Shown one piece after another: positions 23,699 to 32,906 of a stretch of 64,000 bases of DNA (positions are counted from its first letter, which is position 1; each line of letters opens with the position of its first letter). This stretch comes from Massilia sp. Bi118 (GTDB lineage: Bacteria > Pseudomonadota > Gammaproteobacteria > Burkholderiales > Burkholderiaceae_D): positions 124,001 to 188,000 of the forward strand of contig NZ_CAKKMV010000009.1 of NCBI RefSeq assembly GCF_918697865.1, read 5' to 3'. The translations under genes were made by a program, and so were the position numbers. A model generated the notes under the pieces. It ran no database searches. It was not told the origin of the DNA and saw only the letters and a list, made by a program, of their open reading frames with translations.

Positions 23699-24288
23699 TG
23701 ACCCGCACCGCAGAAATCACGCGCAATACCAGCGAGACGCAGATCCGCGTCGCGCTCAATCTCGACGGCACCGGCGTCCAGAAACTGAACACCGGCGTCC
23801 CCTTCCTCGACCATATGCTGGACCAGATCGCCCGCCATGGCCTGATCGACCTCGAAGTCGAGGCCGTCGGCGACCTGCATATCGACGACCACCATACCGT
23901 CGAGGACACCGGCATCACGCTGGGCATGGCGGTCGCCAAGGCGATCGGCGACAAGAAAGGCATCCGCCGCTACGGCCACGCCTACGTGCCGCTGGACGAA
24001 GCGCTGTCGCGCGTCGTGATCGACTTTTCCGGCCGCCCGGGCCTGGACTGGCATGTGCCCTTCACCCGCGCCACCATCGGCAAGTTCGACGTCGACCTCA
24101 CCATCGAGTTCTTCCGCGGCTTCGTCAATCACGCCGGCGTGACCCTGCACGTGGACAACCTGCGCGGCGTGAACGCCCACCACCAGTGCGAGACCGTGTT
24201 CAAGGCCTTCGGCCGCGCCCTGCGCATGGCCTCCGAGCTCGACGAGCGCGCGCTCGGCACGATCCCCTCGACCAAGGGCAGCCTGTAA
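23698..24288 (+). CDS. hisB: Imidazoleglycerol-phosphate dehydratase
   Basis: Dehydrates imidazoleglycerol phosphate to imidazole-acetol phosphate, a manganese enzyme. 196 residues, so monofunctional (no fused histidinol phosphatase as in enterobacteria). Metal-binding motifs [30 protein letters not shown] and [18 protein letters not shown] are all present. The ATG overlaps the hisC stop by one base. Confidence 0.98.
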   Translation: MTRTAEITRNTSETQIRVALNLDGTGVQKLNTGVPFLDHMLDQIARHGLIDLEVEAVGDLHIDDHHTVEDTGITLGMAVAKAIGDKKGIRRYGHAYVPLDEALSRVVIDFSGRPGLDWHVPFTRATIGKFDVDLTIEFFRGFVNHAGVTLHVDNLRGVNAHHQCETVFKAFGRALRMASELDERALGTIPSTKGSL

Positions 24289-24299
24289 GCGACCTCACT

Positions 24300-24941
24300 A
24301 TGGCAAACAAGATTGTTGTGGTCGACGGCTTGGGCAACCTGCGCTCGGTGGCGCAGGCGCTGCGCGCCGCCGAACCTGAAGCCGACGTCATCGTCTCCAG
24401 CCTGGCCGCCGACATCGATGCGGCCGACCGCTTGGTGCTGCCGGGGCAGGGCGCCATGCGCGACTGCATGCGCGGCCTGCGCGAATCCGGCGCTGAAGAC
24501 GCCGTGCTGCGCGCCATGAAGACGCGCCCGGTAATGGGCGTGTGCGTGGGCGAGCAGATGCTGTTCGACGCCAGCGAAGAAAACGAAGGCACGCCCGGCC
24601 TGGGCCTGCTGCCCGGGAAGGTCGTGCGCTTCCAGCTCGACGGCAAGCTGCAGGCCGACGGCTCGCGCTTCAAGGTCCCGCAGATGGGCTGGAACCGCGT
24701 GCGCCAGGTGCGCGCGCACCCGCTGTGGGATGGCGTCGAGGACGGCGCCTACTTTTATTTCGTGCACAGCTATTACGCCCAGCCGGCCAATCCGACGGAC
24801 ACGATCGGCGAGGCCGATTACGGCGGCGCCTACTGCTGCGCGGTCGCACGCGACAATATCGTCGCCACCCAGTTTCACCCTGAGAAGAGCGCGGCCGCCG
24901 GCCTGCGCCTGTACCGCAACTTCATCCACTGGAATCCTTAA
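24300..24941 (+). CDS. hisH: Imidazole glycerol phosphate synthase, glutamine amidotransferase subunit
   Basis: Releases ammonia from glutamine and channels it to HisF. 213 residues from the ATG at 24300, 11 bp past hisB. The class I amidotransferase triad is visible: Cys82 in GVCVGEQML, His193 and Glu195 in QFHPEKS. Small variations are seen: the start reads [10 protein letters not shown] where VDYGMGNL is common, and the nucleophile loop has GEQ where GMQ is common. The [11 protein letters not shown] segment (about residues 47-57) is standard. Confidence 0.95.
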   Translation: MANKIVVVDGLGNLRSVAQALRAAEPEADVIVSSLAADIDAADRLVLPGQGAMRDCMRGLRESGAEDAVLRAMKTRPVMGVCVGEQMLFDASEENEGTPGLGLLPGKVVRFQLDGKLQADGSRFKVPQMGWNRVRQVRAHPLWDGVEDGAYFYFVHSYYAQPANPTDTIGEADYGGAYCCAVARDNIVATQFHPEKSAAAGLRLYRNFIHWNP

Positions 24942-24954
24942 CCTTTTTACGACC

Positions 24955-25731
24955 ATGCTGCTGATCCCCGCCATCGACCTGAAAGACGGTCACTGCGTTC
25001 GCCTGAAACAGGGCGATATGGAACTCGCCACCGTGTTCTCCGAAGATCCCGCCGAGATGGCGCTGCACTGGCTCAAGAAGGGCGCGCGCCGCCTCCACCT
25101 GGTCGACCTGAACGGTGCGTTCGCGGGCAAGCCGAAGAACGAGGAAGCGATCAAGTCGATCATTCAGGTGGTGCAGGAGTACGCCGTCGACAACGACCTG
25201 GACGAGATCCCGGTCCAGCTCGGCGGCGGCATCCGCGACCTCGACACCATCGAGCGCTACCTGGACGACGGCATCACCTACATCATCGTCGGCACCGCCG
25301 CGGTGAAGAACCCGGGCTTCCTGCACGATGCCTGCGGCGCCTTCCCGGGCTCGATCATCGTCGGCCTGGATGCCAAGGACGGCAAGGTTGCCACCGACGG
25401 CTGGAGCAAGATGTCCGGCCACGAAGTCATCGACCTGGCCAAGAAATTCGAGGGCTACGGCGTCGAATCGATCATCTACACCGACATCGGCCGCGACGGC
25501 ATGATGGGCGGCGTGAACATCGAAGCGACCGTGCGCCTGGCGCAAGCGGTCAAGATCCCGATCATCGCCTCCGGCGGCCTGCACAACCTGGCCGACGTCG
25601 AAGCGCTGTGCGCGGTGCAGGACGAGGGCATCGAAGGCGTGATCTGCGGCCGTTCGATTTATGAAGGGACGCTCGATCTGGCCAGCGCGCAGGAGCGGGC
25701 GGACGAGCTGACCGAGGGTGCGCAGGCCTGA
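24955..25731 (+). CDS. hisA: ProFAR isomerase
   Basis: Amadori isomerisation of ProFAR to PRFAR; a (beta/alpha)8 barrel of 258 residues from the ATG at 24955. Phosphate-binding repeats [18 protein letters not shown] and [16 protein letters not shown] lie in the two half-barrels. The catalytic Asp near the N-terminus ([19 protein letters not shown]) and the later Asp in [13 protein letters not shown] are present. It is separated from hisF by 116 bp holding a REP, the largest gap inside the his cluster. Confidence 0.97.
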   Translation: MLLIPAIDLKDGHCVRLKQGDMELATVFSEDPAEMALHWLKKGARRLHLVDLNGAFAGKPKNEEAIKSIIQVVQEYAVDNDLDEIPVQLGGGIRDLDTIERYLDDGITYIIVGTAAVKNPGFLHDACGAFPGSIIVGLDAKDGKVATDGWSKMSGHEVIDLAKKFEGYGVESIIYTDIGRDGMMGGVNIEATVRLAQAVKIPIIASGGLHNLADVEALCAVQDEGIEGVICGRSIYEGTLDLASAQERADELTEGAQA

Positions 25732-25736
25732 ATTAC

Positions 25737-25827
25737 ACCGTCGTTCCCGCGAAGGCGGGAACCCAAGTTTGTATGCGTTTCGACTGCTCGTCCAACTTGG
25801 ATCCCCGCCTGCGCGGGGATGACGGTT
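25737..25827 (-). repeat. REP/BIME-like palindromic element, copy 3, inverted
   Basis: Left hairpin TTCCCGCGAAGGCGGGAA and right hairpin ATCCCCGCCTGCGCGGGGAT flank CCAAGTT ... AACTTGG. The inner segment reads TGCGTTTCGACTGCTCGTCC, the reverse complement of the inner segment of copy 2, so this copy lies in the opposite orientation. It fills the hisA-hisF gap and could cause partial termination or protect the upstream message from exonucleases. Confidence 0.88.
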
Positions 25828-25847
25828 TTGAAGTTAACACATAAATT

Positions 25848-26609
25848 ATGCTCGCAAAACGCATCATCCCCTGTCTCGACGTCACCGGCGGCCGCGTGGT
25901 CAAGGGCGTCAATTTCACCGAGCTGCGCGATGCAGGCGACCCGGTCGAGATCGCACGCCGCTACGACGGCCAGGGCGCCGACGAGATCACCTTCCTCGAC
26001 ATCACCGCTTCGAGCGACGGCCGCGACCTGATCCTGCCGATCATCGAGGCGGTCGCATCGACCGTCTTCATCCCGCTGACGGTGGGCGGCGGCGTGCGCA
26101 AGGTCGAGGACGTGCGCCGCCTGCTCAATGCCGGCGCCGATAAAGTCTCGATGAACACCTCGGCGGTGACCAACCCGCAGCTGGTGTTCGAGGCCTCGCA
26201 GAAGCACGGCTCGCAATGCATCGTGGTGGCGATCGACGCCAAGCAGGTTGCGCCCGGCAAGTGGGAAGTGTTTACCCACGGCGGCCGCAACGCGACCGGC
26301 CTCGATGCCGTCGAGTGGGCGAAAAAAATGGAAAGCCTGGGCGCCGGCGAGCTGCTGCTGACCAGCATGGACCGCGACGGCACCAAGTCCGGGTTCGACC
26401 TGGGCCTGACGCGCGCCGTCTCGGATGCGGTCGGCATTTCCGTGATCGCCTCCGGCGGCGTGGGCGGCCTGCAGGACCTGGCCGACGGCATCCTGGAAGG
26501 CCACGCCGATGCGGTGCTGGCCGCCAGCATCTTCCACTACGGGCAGCACACGGTCTTTGAGGCCAAGCGCTTCATGATTGACCGTGGCATCCCGATGCGA
26601 CTGGACTGA
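25848..26609 (+). CDS. hisF: Imidazole glycerol phosphate synthase, cyclase subunit
   Basis: Uses HisH-derived ammonia to turn PRFAR into imidazoleglycerol phosphate and AICAR. 253-residue (beta/alpha)8 barrel. The start [20 protein letters not shown] contains the catalytic Asp11, and Asp130-region [10 protein letters not shown] is present. [20 protein letters not shown] and [17 protein letters not shown] bind the two phosphates of the substrate. It follows the REP by about 20 bp. Confidence 0.98.
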   Translation: MLAKRIIPCLDVTGGRVVKGVNFTELRDAGDPVEIARRYDGQGADEITFLDITASSDGRDLILPIIEAVASTVFIPLTVGGGVRKVEDVRRLLNAGADKVSMNTSAVTNPQLVFEASQKHGSQCIVVAIDAKQVAPGKWEVFTHGGRNATGLDAVEWAKKMESLGAGELLLTSMDRDGTKSGFDLGLTRAVSDAVGISVIASGGVGGLQDLADGILEGHADAVLAASIFHYGQHTVFEAKRFMIDRGIPMRLD

Positions 26610-26621
26610 ACTGGACACGAC

Positions 26622-27062
26622 ATGGTTACCCCGACGACGACGCCATCGATCCCGGCCCAGCCCTGGCTGAAGAAAATCCAGTGGGACGAGCACGGCCTGG
26701 TGCCGGTGATCGCCCAGGAAGCGGGCAGCGGCGATATTCTGATGTTCGCCTGGATGAACCGCGAGGCCCTGGCCAAGACCGTGGAGCTGGGCGAAGCGGT
26801 GTACTGGAGCCGCTCGCGCAAGAAGTTGTGGCACAAGGGCGAAGAGTCCGGCAACGTCCAGAAAGTGCTGGAAATCCGCCTCGACTGCGACGAAGACGTG
26901 GTGCTGCTGAAGGTCGAGCAGGCCGGCGGCATCGCCTGCCATACCGGCCGCCACTCCTGCTTCTTCCAGAAGTTCGACGGCGCCGACTGGCATGATGCCG
27001 AGCCCGTGCTGAAGGACCCGGCCGCGATCTACACCAATCCCAAACCGAAAAAAAGCAAATGA
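26622..27062 (+). CDS. hisI: Phosphoribosyl-AMP cyclohydrolase
   Basis: Third step of histidine synthesis, a zinc enzyme opening the adenine ring. 146 residues, separate from HisE as usual in Betaproteobacteria. Signature blocks: [49 protein letters not shown], and the metal-binding [14 protein letters not shown] (about residues 104-117). It overlaps the hisE start by 4 bp. Confidence 0.97.
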   Translation: MVTPTTTPSIPAQPWLKKIQWDEHGLVPVIAQEAGSGDILMFAWMNREALAKTVELGEAVYWSRSRKKLWHKGEESGNVQKVLEIRLDCDEDVVLLKVEQAGGIACHTGRHSCFFQKFDGADWHDAEPVLKDPAAIYTNPKPKKSK

Positions 27063-27397
27063 GCACCACCCTGAACCGCCTGGCGGCGGTGATCGAATCG
27101 CGCAAGCCGGAAAACGGCGGCGATCCGGACAAATCCTATGTCGCCCGCCTGTTCGCCAAAGGCGACGACGCGATCCTCAAGAAGATCGGCGAAGAAGCCA
27201 CCGAAACCGTGATGGCGGCCAAGGACGTGCGCGCCGGCGCCGACGCCTCCAAGCTGCTGTACGAAGTGGCCGACCTGTGGTTCCATTCCGCCGTACTGCT
27301 GGCGCGCTTCGGCCTGACGCCGGAGCAGGTGCTGGACGAACTGGCGCGCCGCGAAGGCATATCCGGGATCGAGGAAAAGGCCGCACGCAAAGAGTGA
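27059..27397 (+). CDS. hisE: Phosphoribosyl-ATP pyrophosphatase
   Basis: Second step of histidine synthesis: removes pyrophosphate from phosphoribosyl-ATP. 112 residues, all-alpha MazG-like fold. Conserved acidic and Lys residues appear in [20 protein letters not shown] followed by [12 protein letters not shown] and [13 protein letters not shown]. It closes the his cluster. Confidence 0.96.
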   Translation: MSTTLNRLAAVIESRKPENGGDPDKSYVARLFAKGDDAILKKIGEEATETVMAAKDVRAGADASKLLYEVADLWFHSAVLLARFGLTPEQVLDELARREGISGIEEKAARKE

Positions 27398-27464
27398 GCC
27401 GCAGTAAGTGAGGTCACGGCGCTGTCATCCGACCCGAATAGAATATTGTGCTGAAGGAGAGAAC

Positions 27465-27839
27465 ATGGATAACTGCATCTTCTGCAAGATCGCCGCAAAG
27501 CAGATTCCGGCGGGCGTGGTGTACGAGGACGACGAACTGCTCGCGTTCAAGGACATCAACCCGGCGGCGCCGGTCCACCTGCTGATCATCCCCAAGCAGC
27601 ACGTGGCCACGCTGTCCGACTGCACGGATGCGCATGCTGCGGTCCTCGGCAAGATGCTGGCCCTGGCGCCGAAACTGGCTGCCGAGCATGGTATCTCCGT
27701 CAAGCAAGGTCCTGACGGCCAGCGCAGCGGCGGCTTCAAGACCCTGATCAACAGCGGTCCGGACGGCGGCCAGGAGGTCTACCACCTGCACCTGCATGTG
27801 TACGGCGGCAAGCGTCCGTGGCGTGGGCTCGGCACTTGA
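27465..27839 (+). CDS. HIT-family nucleotide hydrolase (HinT-like)
   Basis: 124 residues from the ATG at 27465; an upstream in-frame start at 27408 is unlikely because the family begins with a CIFCKI segment. This zinc-type N-terminus (DNCIFCKIAAKQIP) and the catalytic triad HLHLHVYGG (His107, 109, 111) identify a HinT/PKCI-type purine nucleoside phosphoramidase. A gene of this type between hisE and tatA is the usual Burkholderiales arrangement. GGAG at 27457 serves as ribosome site. Confidence 0.93.
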   Translation: MDNCIFCKIAAKQIPAGVVYEDDELLAFKDINPAAPVHLLIIPKQHVATLSDCTDAHAAVLGKMLALAPKLAAEHGISVKQGPDGQRSGGFKTLINSGPDGGQEVYHLHLHVYGGKRPWRGLGT

Positions 27840-27953
27840 GCAGCGAAACTTGACTAAAACTTCCGGCTGGAAAGAAACCATGCCGGGTAATCATCGCTTA
27901 TACTGCGCTTACGCTGCATGCGAATTCGGGCGTAGGCCCGCAAGGAGAAAACA

Positions 27954-28202
27954 ATGGGTTCGTTTAGTATTTGGCACTGGCTGATCGTGCTGGTGGTGGT
28001 GGTCCTGGTGTTCGGTACCGGCAAGCTGAAGAACGCAGGTTCCGACCTGGGCAAGGCCGTGAAGGGCTTCAAGGACGGCGTGAAGGGCAGCGAAGAAGAG
28101 CGCCAGGCGAATGCCAACGTGCCGCCGGCGCCGCCGCAGCAGGTCGTCGACAAGTCCCAGACCACGATCGACGTCGAAACGCGCGAAAAGAACCGCTCGT
28201 AA
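27954..28202 (+). CDS. tatA: Sec-independent translocase protein TatA
   Basis: Forms the pore of the twin-arginine translocase. 82 residues: one N-terminal helix ([20 protein letters not shown]), a hinge Gly, and an amphipathic helix starting [19 protein letters not shown], then a polar tail. A strong AAGGAG lies 7 bp before the ATG. tatB follows after 9 bp. Confidence 0.96.
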   Translation: MGSFSIWHWLIVLVVVVLVFGTGKLKNAGSDLGKAVKGFKDGVKGSEEERQANANVPPAPPQQVVDKSQTTIDVETREKNRS

Positions 28203-28211
28203 TCTGATTTC

Positions 28212-28721
28212 ATGATCGATCTCGGGCTTTCCAAACTTGCCGTCATCGGGGTGGTCGCGCTGATCGTGATCGGTCCCGAGCGGCTGCCCAAGGTGGCGCG
28301 CATGGCCGGCACCCTGTACGGCCGCGCCCAGCGCTACCTGCACGAGGTGAAGTCGGAAGTCTCGCGCGAAATCGAAATGGAAGAGCTGCGCAACCTGCAC
28401 AAAGAGGTGCAGGAAACCGCGCACAGCTTCAAGACCGAGGTCGAGAGCTTCGGCGCCGAGGTCGAGAACACGGTCTCGTCGCACATGGGCGAGGTCGAAT
28501 CGGCCTGGCGCGGCGATAGCGCTTCGTCGTATGCGCCTTCCGTCTCGCCGGACGACATCGAGCGCAAGGCGCGCGAATTCCGCCGCAAGAAGCTGGTCAA
28601 GACCTCCAGCATTCCATCCTGGTACAAGAACCGCCACGGCGGCCGCCAGCATGTGCTGTCGGGCGCGGCGCGCGTGCGCAAGTTCCGCCCCGGCGCCAAG
28701 TCCAACACTTCCTTCTTCTGA
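28212..28721 (+). CDS. tatB: Sec-independent translocase protein TatB
   Basis: Works with TatC as the receptor for twin-arginine signal peptides. 169 residues. N-terminal helix LGLSKLAVIGVVALIVIGPE with the family motif GPERLPKVARMAG, then a long amphipathic, Glu-rich helical region (about 35-105) and a basic tail. Its TGA overlaps the tatC ATG by one base. Confidence 0.96.
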   Translation: MIDLGLSKLAVIGVVALIVIGPERLPKVARMAGTLYGRAQRYLHEVKSEVSREIEMEELRNLHKEVQETAHSFKTEVESFGAEVENTVSSHMGEVESAWRGDSASSYAPSVSPDDIERKAREFRRKKLVKTSSIPSWYKNRHGGRQHVLSGAARVRKFRPGAKSNTSFF

Positions 28722-29473
28722 TGACTGACGAAGCTGCAGGCGAAACCTTCATTTCGCACCTGGTCGAGTTGCGCGACCGCCTGGTCAAGGCCGTGATCGG
28801 CGTCGCCATCGTCTGTATCGCCCTGCTGGCCTGGCCCGGCCCGGCGCAGATCTACGACTACCTGGCCGCACCGATGCTGGCTTCGCTGCCGGTGGGCGCC
28901 AAGATGATCGCCACCGGCGTCAGCGCGCCCTTCCTGGTGCCGATGAAGGTGACCCTGGTGCTGGCGCTGATCCTGTCGCTGCCCTGGGTCTTCTATCAGG
29001 CCTGGGCCTTCGTCGCGCCCGGCCTGTACACCCACGAAAAGCGGCTGGTGCTGCCGCTGGTGATCTCGTCCTCGCTGCTGTTCATCGCCGGCGTCGCGTT
29101 CTGCTACTTCTTCGTCTTCGGACGGGTATTCCACTTCATCACCCACTTCGCGCCGACCTCGATCGCGGTCATGCCCGACATCGAGAACTACCTCGATTTC
29201 GTGATCTCGATGTGCCTGGCCTTCGGCGCCACCTTCGAGGTGCCGGTGGTGGTCGTGATCCTGGTCCGGATGGGCATCGTCAGCGTCGAAAAGCTGAAAT
29301 CCTTCCGTCCCTACATCATCGTCGGCGCCTTCGTGATCGCCGCCATCGTCACGCCGCCGGACGTGGTCAGCCAGCTGGCCCTGGCGGTGCCGATGTGGCT
29401 GCTGTTCGAACTCGGCCTGCTGCTGGCGCCGGTGTTCGTGCGCGTTTCGCGGGCGCCGGAAGAACACGCCTGA
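28721..29473 (+). CDS. tatC: Sec-independent translocase protein TatC
   Basis: Multi-spanning core of the Tat translocon. 250 residues with six hydrophobic helices. The N-terminal FISHLVELRDRLVKA motif contains the conserved cytoplasmic Glu/Arg used for signal recognition, and the FRPYIIVGAFVIAAIVTPPDVVSQ segment before the last helices is a family hallmark. A strong stem-loop follows 24 bp downstream. Confidence 0.97.
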   Translation: MTDEAAGETFISHLVELRDRLVKAVIGVAIVCIALLAWPGPAQIYDYLAAPMLASLPVGAKMIATGVSAPFLVPMKVTLVLALILSLPWVFYQAWAFVAPGLYTHEKRLVLPLVISSSLLFIAGVAFCYFFVFGRVFHFITHFAPTSIAVMPDIENYLDFVISMCLAFGATFEVPVVVVILVRMGIVSVEKLKSFRPYIIVGAFVIAAIVTPPDVVSQLALAVPMWLLFELGLLLAPVFVRVSRAPEEHA

Positions 29474-29497
29474 TCCTCATCCTGCACCTGGTTTGAC

Positions 29498-29527
29498 GAC
29501 AAGCGGCGCCCGTGAGCGCCGCTTGTC
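29498..29527. terminator. Stem-loop terminator between tatC and the minus-strand genes
   Basis: A perfect 12-bp stem GACAAGCGGCGC / GCGCCGCTTGTC with the loop CCGTGA sits between convergent tatC and the small minus-strand gene. The T-tract after it is short (ATTTC), so it may act in both directions with moderate strength. Confidence 0.75.
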
Positions 29528-29539
29528 ATTTCAGGGACA

Positions 29540-29737
29540 TCATGCCCGCCGCGCAGCCTTGGGCGCGCACAGCATGGCCATCGGTGCGGCGTCCTGTTTC
29601 ACGCCCTGCGCTGCGACATCGCGCATCACCGGCGCCCGTGCGCTGGCTTCCGGCAGACCGTCAATTGCCATCGAGCCGAAGCCGACGACAGCGAGTGCGA
29701 CGACGAAGATCACTTCCATGTGTTTGTGGACGTTCAT
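29540..29737 (-). CDS. Small membrane or exported protein, 65 aa
   Basis: I do not recognise the family. The ATG at 29737 is chosen because AAGGGGA lies 5 bp upstream; extending further would add an unrelated Arg-rich segment. The start MNVHKHMEVIFVVALAVVGF is a hydrophobic helix that could be a signal anchor or cleavable signal, followed by a short polar tail with one Cys and an Ala/Arg-rich end. It lies downstream of the CsgG-like lipoprotein gene on the same strand with about 200 bp between them. Confidence 0.6.
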   Translation of the reverse strand: MNVHKHMEVIFVVALAVVGFGSMAIDGLPEASARAPVMRDVAAQGVKQDAAPMAMLCAPKAARRA

Positions 29738-29943
29738 GATGTTCCCCTTCAGTAGCTGGTTTCGGAAAGTGCGGGACGTTTTTTTCGTCCACGGATCTCC
29801 ATACAGCACGAGGCGTGCCAGCCACCGATACGGGGGTAAACACCTTTGCAGGCGCTCTTCAAACGCGGAAAGTCGGTCGGGGAACAACAGTTTGCGCCGG
29901 CGGTGTCGGGAGCGGCCCAACACCCACACCGGCGCGAGCGGAC

Positions 29944-30750
29944 TCAGTTGGCTTTCAGGACGCCGCCATTCCCCAGGCCGCCTTCGACGGACTGCGCCTT
30001 GTAGGCACGCACGGCCTTGACCATCTGGTTGTACGAGTCCATGAAGGAGGCCGCCAGCACCTTGCCTTCCGGCGTGTTGCTGAAACCACTGGCGCCGGCC
30101 AGGCCATGCTGGAAGAAGCCGGCCATGAAGCCCATGTCCCAGTTTTGCGCGCTGCCTTCGGCCGCGGCCAGTTGGATGCCCGAGCGGTTGTCAAGCAGCA
30201 GCAGCATGGTCGAGGCCTCGTTCGACCTGGCGGAACCGCCGATCAGCGAGGCCACCGCGCCGATGCGGCCGCCCAGCAGGCCGTTGACGCCGCTGGTGCC
30301 TTTCTGGCTGAAGGTGATCGAGGGCGTCATCGTGTAGTCGGCCGCCACCATCTGGCCCTTGCCGAAATTACTCGTCTTGCGCAGCTCGCCCGATTGCATC
30401 AACTGGCGCTCGCCCTGCATCTGGCGCATGCCCTGGCCGCGCTCGACGATCACGAAGCAGTTCGACTGCTGGATGATCATGCGCAGCAGCGGCACCGTGC
30501 TCTGCGTGCGGTATTGCGCGGTCAGCTGGCTGACCCAGGGTTGATTCGATTCCTCGACGATGGCCAGGGTGCCCAGCGAACGGTCGCAGCGCTCGAGCTG
30601 GCCGTTGGCGCCGACCGAGGTGGCGCCGCCGGCCGCGCCGGTGGCGACGGTCTTGGCGCCGGATGCGCCGAGCGTCGGCGAGGTGCCGCAGGCGGGCAGG
30701 GACAGCAGGAGGGGAAGGAAGAGGCAGGCGGAGCGGCGTGGCAGCTTCAT
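29944..30750 (-). CDS. CsgG/HfaB-like outer-membrane lipoprotein
   Basis: 268 residues from the ATG at 30750, supported by AAGGA upstream. The signal peptide ends LSLPACG (Cys21), giving a lipoprotein. The body contains CsgG-family features: LAIVEESN, LLRMIIQQSNCFVIVERG (a nucleoside-handling-like strand/helix), and AADYTMTPSITFSQ followed by a Gly-rich LLGGRIGAVASLIGG hairpin. CsgG proteins form secretion channels for curli-type fibres, but no curli genes (csgA, B, E, F) are nearby, so this is a lone homologue of unknown partner. Confidence 0.78.
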   Translation of the reverse strand: MKLPRRSACLFLPLLLSLPACGTSPTLGASGAKTVATGAAGGATSVGANGQLERCDRSLGTLAIVEESNQPWVSQLTAQYRTQSTVPLLRMIIQQSNCFVIVERGQGMRQMQGERQLMQSGELRKTSNFGKGQMVAADYTMTPSITFSQKGTSGVNGLLGGRIGAVASLIGGSARSNEASTMLLLLDNRSGIQLAAAEGSAQNWDMGFMAGFFQHGLAGASGFSNTPEGKVLAASFMDSYNQMVKAVRAYKAQSVEGGLGNGGVLKAN

Positions 30751-30889
30751 GGGCGTCCTTTGCGAGTGGCGGGGAAATCGCGCCATCGTAAGGGCTTGCC
30801 GGATGTTCTTGCTTGTGGGCAATCAAGCAGCGGCGGCATGCTCGATCTGCCTCATGCCGCCGCCATGCCCTGCACTTAATGCATTAGCT

Positions 30890-32824
30890 TTACTGCATCA
30901 ACTGCCCGATGATCTTCACCGGCGCATTGCCGTAGCCAAGGAAATGGTCGTGGAAGGCCTTCAGGTTGAAGCGTTCGCCCAGTTGCTGCTTGCGGCGCTC
31001 GCGCAGTTCCATGATGTCGCTGTAGCCGCTGAAGTAGCTGGTCAGCTGCACCGACGACAGCTGCACGCGGCGCCATTTTTCCACGGCTTCCTGCGGCGTC
31101 TGGAAGGCCTGGCGCACCAGCAGGTCGAGGGCCTGCTCGCGCGTCATGCCGAGCACGTGCACGCTGTAGTCGAGAATCGTGTTCGACACGCTGCGCAGGT
31201 TCCACTTGCACCACATCAGCCACAGTTCCGGCGCATTGTTGCCGTAGCCGGATTCGAGCATCATGCGCTCGCCGTACACGGCCCAGCCTTCGACCATCGC
31301 GCCATTCCCGAACAGGGCTTTCACCAGCGAAGGCGAACGGTTGGCGTTCATCAGCTGGGTGTAGTGGCCGGGGATCGCTTCGTGGATGTTCAGGATTTGC
31401 AGCATCCAGTTGTTGTACTCGCGCAGGCTGCTTTCGGCCTGCTGCGGCGTGAGGCCATCCAGCGGCGTGACGTTGTAATAGGTTTTATCTTTCGGGCGAT
31501 ACGGTCCCGGCGCGTCGATGCTGGCGCCGGCTACGCCGCGCTGGTACAGCGGCGTCTCGCGCACCACCAGCGGCTTGCTCGGATCGATCGTCACCAGGTT
31601 GTTCTTGATGACGTAATCCTGCAGCTGGGGGATCTGGCGGCGGATCTCGGGCAGGAACTCGGCGGGCGCGACGTGCTGCAGCGAGAGCTTGTCGATCACC
31701 ATGCCGATCTTCTGGAAGCGATCATTGGGCTTGGCTGCGTTGCCCATGGTCTGGCTCCACAGCTGGTCGGCCAGGCCGTCCATGCGTGTCAGGAGCTCTT
31801 CGCGCGCGGCCAGGGCTTTGCGATAGGTCTGCTCGGCCGTGCTGGCGGACTGGATCTCGAGCGCGAACTTCTGCTCGTACAGCTCCTTCCCGAGGCGGAA
31901 CGAGCGCGCGCGCTGCATCTGCTCCTGGGATTTATCGAGGTCGGTCAGGAAGTCGACCCAGGCCAGCACCGCGCTGCCGGCGTTCGCCACGCGCTGCGCG
32001 AAGATCGCCTTTTCCTGCGGCGTCAGCTGGACCGAGTCCTGGGCTGCCTTGCCGACGTCGGCCAGCACCACCAGGGTGCCCGGCGCCTGCGAGATCGCCA
32101 GCTGGGTGTGCTCGCGGGTCGGGTTCAGGATCGAGGCCTGGGCCGCCTGGTAGTAGGCCGGGACGTCGGCCAGACGCTTGAGGATGGTGCGCAGGCGCTG
32201 CGGCTTCGCGGCGTACTCGGTGTTGAGGATCAGGTCGAGCGGCTGGGCCACGTTGTACTGGGCCGGGTTCCACTCGAAGTCGCGCAGCACCGCCAGCTTC
32301 CAGCGGTCGTATTCCAGCTTGTTGATCAGAACCGCGAGGTCGGTGCGCTGGTTGGGCGAGAGCTTGTCCGCGTTCAGCTTGCGGAATTTCGCCAGCCACT
32401 CGTCGGTGAAGGCCAGTTCCCTGGCGCGGGTGGGCGCGTCCGGAATGGTCAGCTTGGCGGCGGCGTCGAACTTGCCGACATAGATGCCGCCTTCCGGATC
32501 GACGCGCCACAGGGCGGTCAGGAACTGCATGGCCTGCGAGTCCATGTAGCGGTCGTTGCGGTTTTGCGAAACCGGGGCGGCGATCGGCGCCGCGGACGCT
32601 GCCGCGGCGGCGGCTTTGCCCTTGCCTTTGCGCTTGTTCGATTTGCTGTCGGCCCTGGCCGAAGCTTTGGAGGGTGCCTTGGCCTTCGACGACGCCTTCG
32701 CCTTGGCGCTGCTGGTCTGCTTCGGCTTGGCCGCCTTGCTGGTGCGCGCGCCTGCCGGCGCCAGGGCGAAGCTGGTGAGCAGGATCGCAAGAGCAAGCTT
32801 CGGCGCGATTTTCGTTTTCATCAT
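30890..32824 (-). CDS. DUF885 family putative metallopeptidase, periplasmic
   Basis: 644 residues. Signal peptide of about 26 residues (ending APAGA), then an unusual low-complexity Lys/Ala/Ser-rich stretch (about residues 30-80). The DUF885 domain fills the rest, with the HEAIPGHYTQ motif near residue 480 (HExxxGH-like zinc site) and GWAVYGERMMLE shortly after. Relatives are predicted peptidases, but the substrate is unknown. It is transcribed alone, toward the CsgG-like gene. Confidence 0.88.
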   Translation of the reverse strand: MMKTKIAPKLALAILLTSFALAPAGARTSKAAKPKQTSSAKAKASSKAKAPSKASARADSKSNKRKGKGKAAAAAASAAPIAAPVSQNRNDRYMDSQAMQFLTALWRVDPEGGIYVGKFDAAAKLTIPDAPTRARELAFTDEWLAKFRKLNADKLSPNQRTDLAVLINKLEYDRWKLAVLRDFEWNPAQYNVAQPLDLILNTEYAAKPQRLRTILKRLADVPAYYQAAQASILNPTREHTQLAISQAPGTLVVLADVGKAAQDSVQLTPQEKAIFAQRVANAGSAVLAWVDFLTDLDKSQEQMQRARSFRLGKELYEQKFALEIQSASTAEQTYRKALAAREELLTRMDGLADQLWSQTMGNAAKPNDRFQKIGMVIDKLSLQHVAPAEFLPEIRRQIPQLQDYVIKNNLVTIDPSKPLVVRETPLYQRGVAGASIDAPGPYRPKDKTYYNVTPLDGLTPQQAESSLREYNNWMLQILNIHEAIPGHYTQLMNANRSPSLVKALFGNGAMVEGWAVYGERMMLESGYGNNAPELWLMWCKWNLRSVSNTILDYSVHVLGMTREQALDLLVRQAFQTPQEAVEKWRRVQLSSVQLTSYFSGYSDIMELRERRKQQLGERFNLKAFHDHFLGYGNAPVKIIGQLMQ

Positions 32825-32906
32825 CGTGTTCTGTCTGCCTGATTAAAAAATGGCGGGCGCCAGATTAGCACCATTCCCGGCCTTTGCGGGATACTGAAAC
32901 AATACG

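Noticed and set aside
30560-32842. Long plus-strand open frame opposite the DUF885 and CsgG-like genes
   Set aside because: Same GC-bias artefact; both minus-strand genes have signal peptides, motifs and ribosome sites, while this frame has none.
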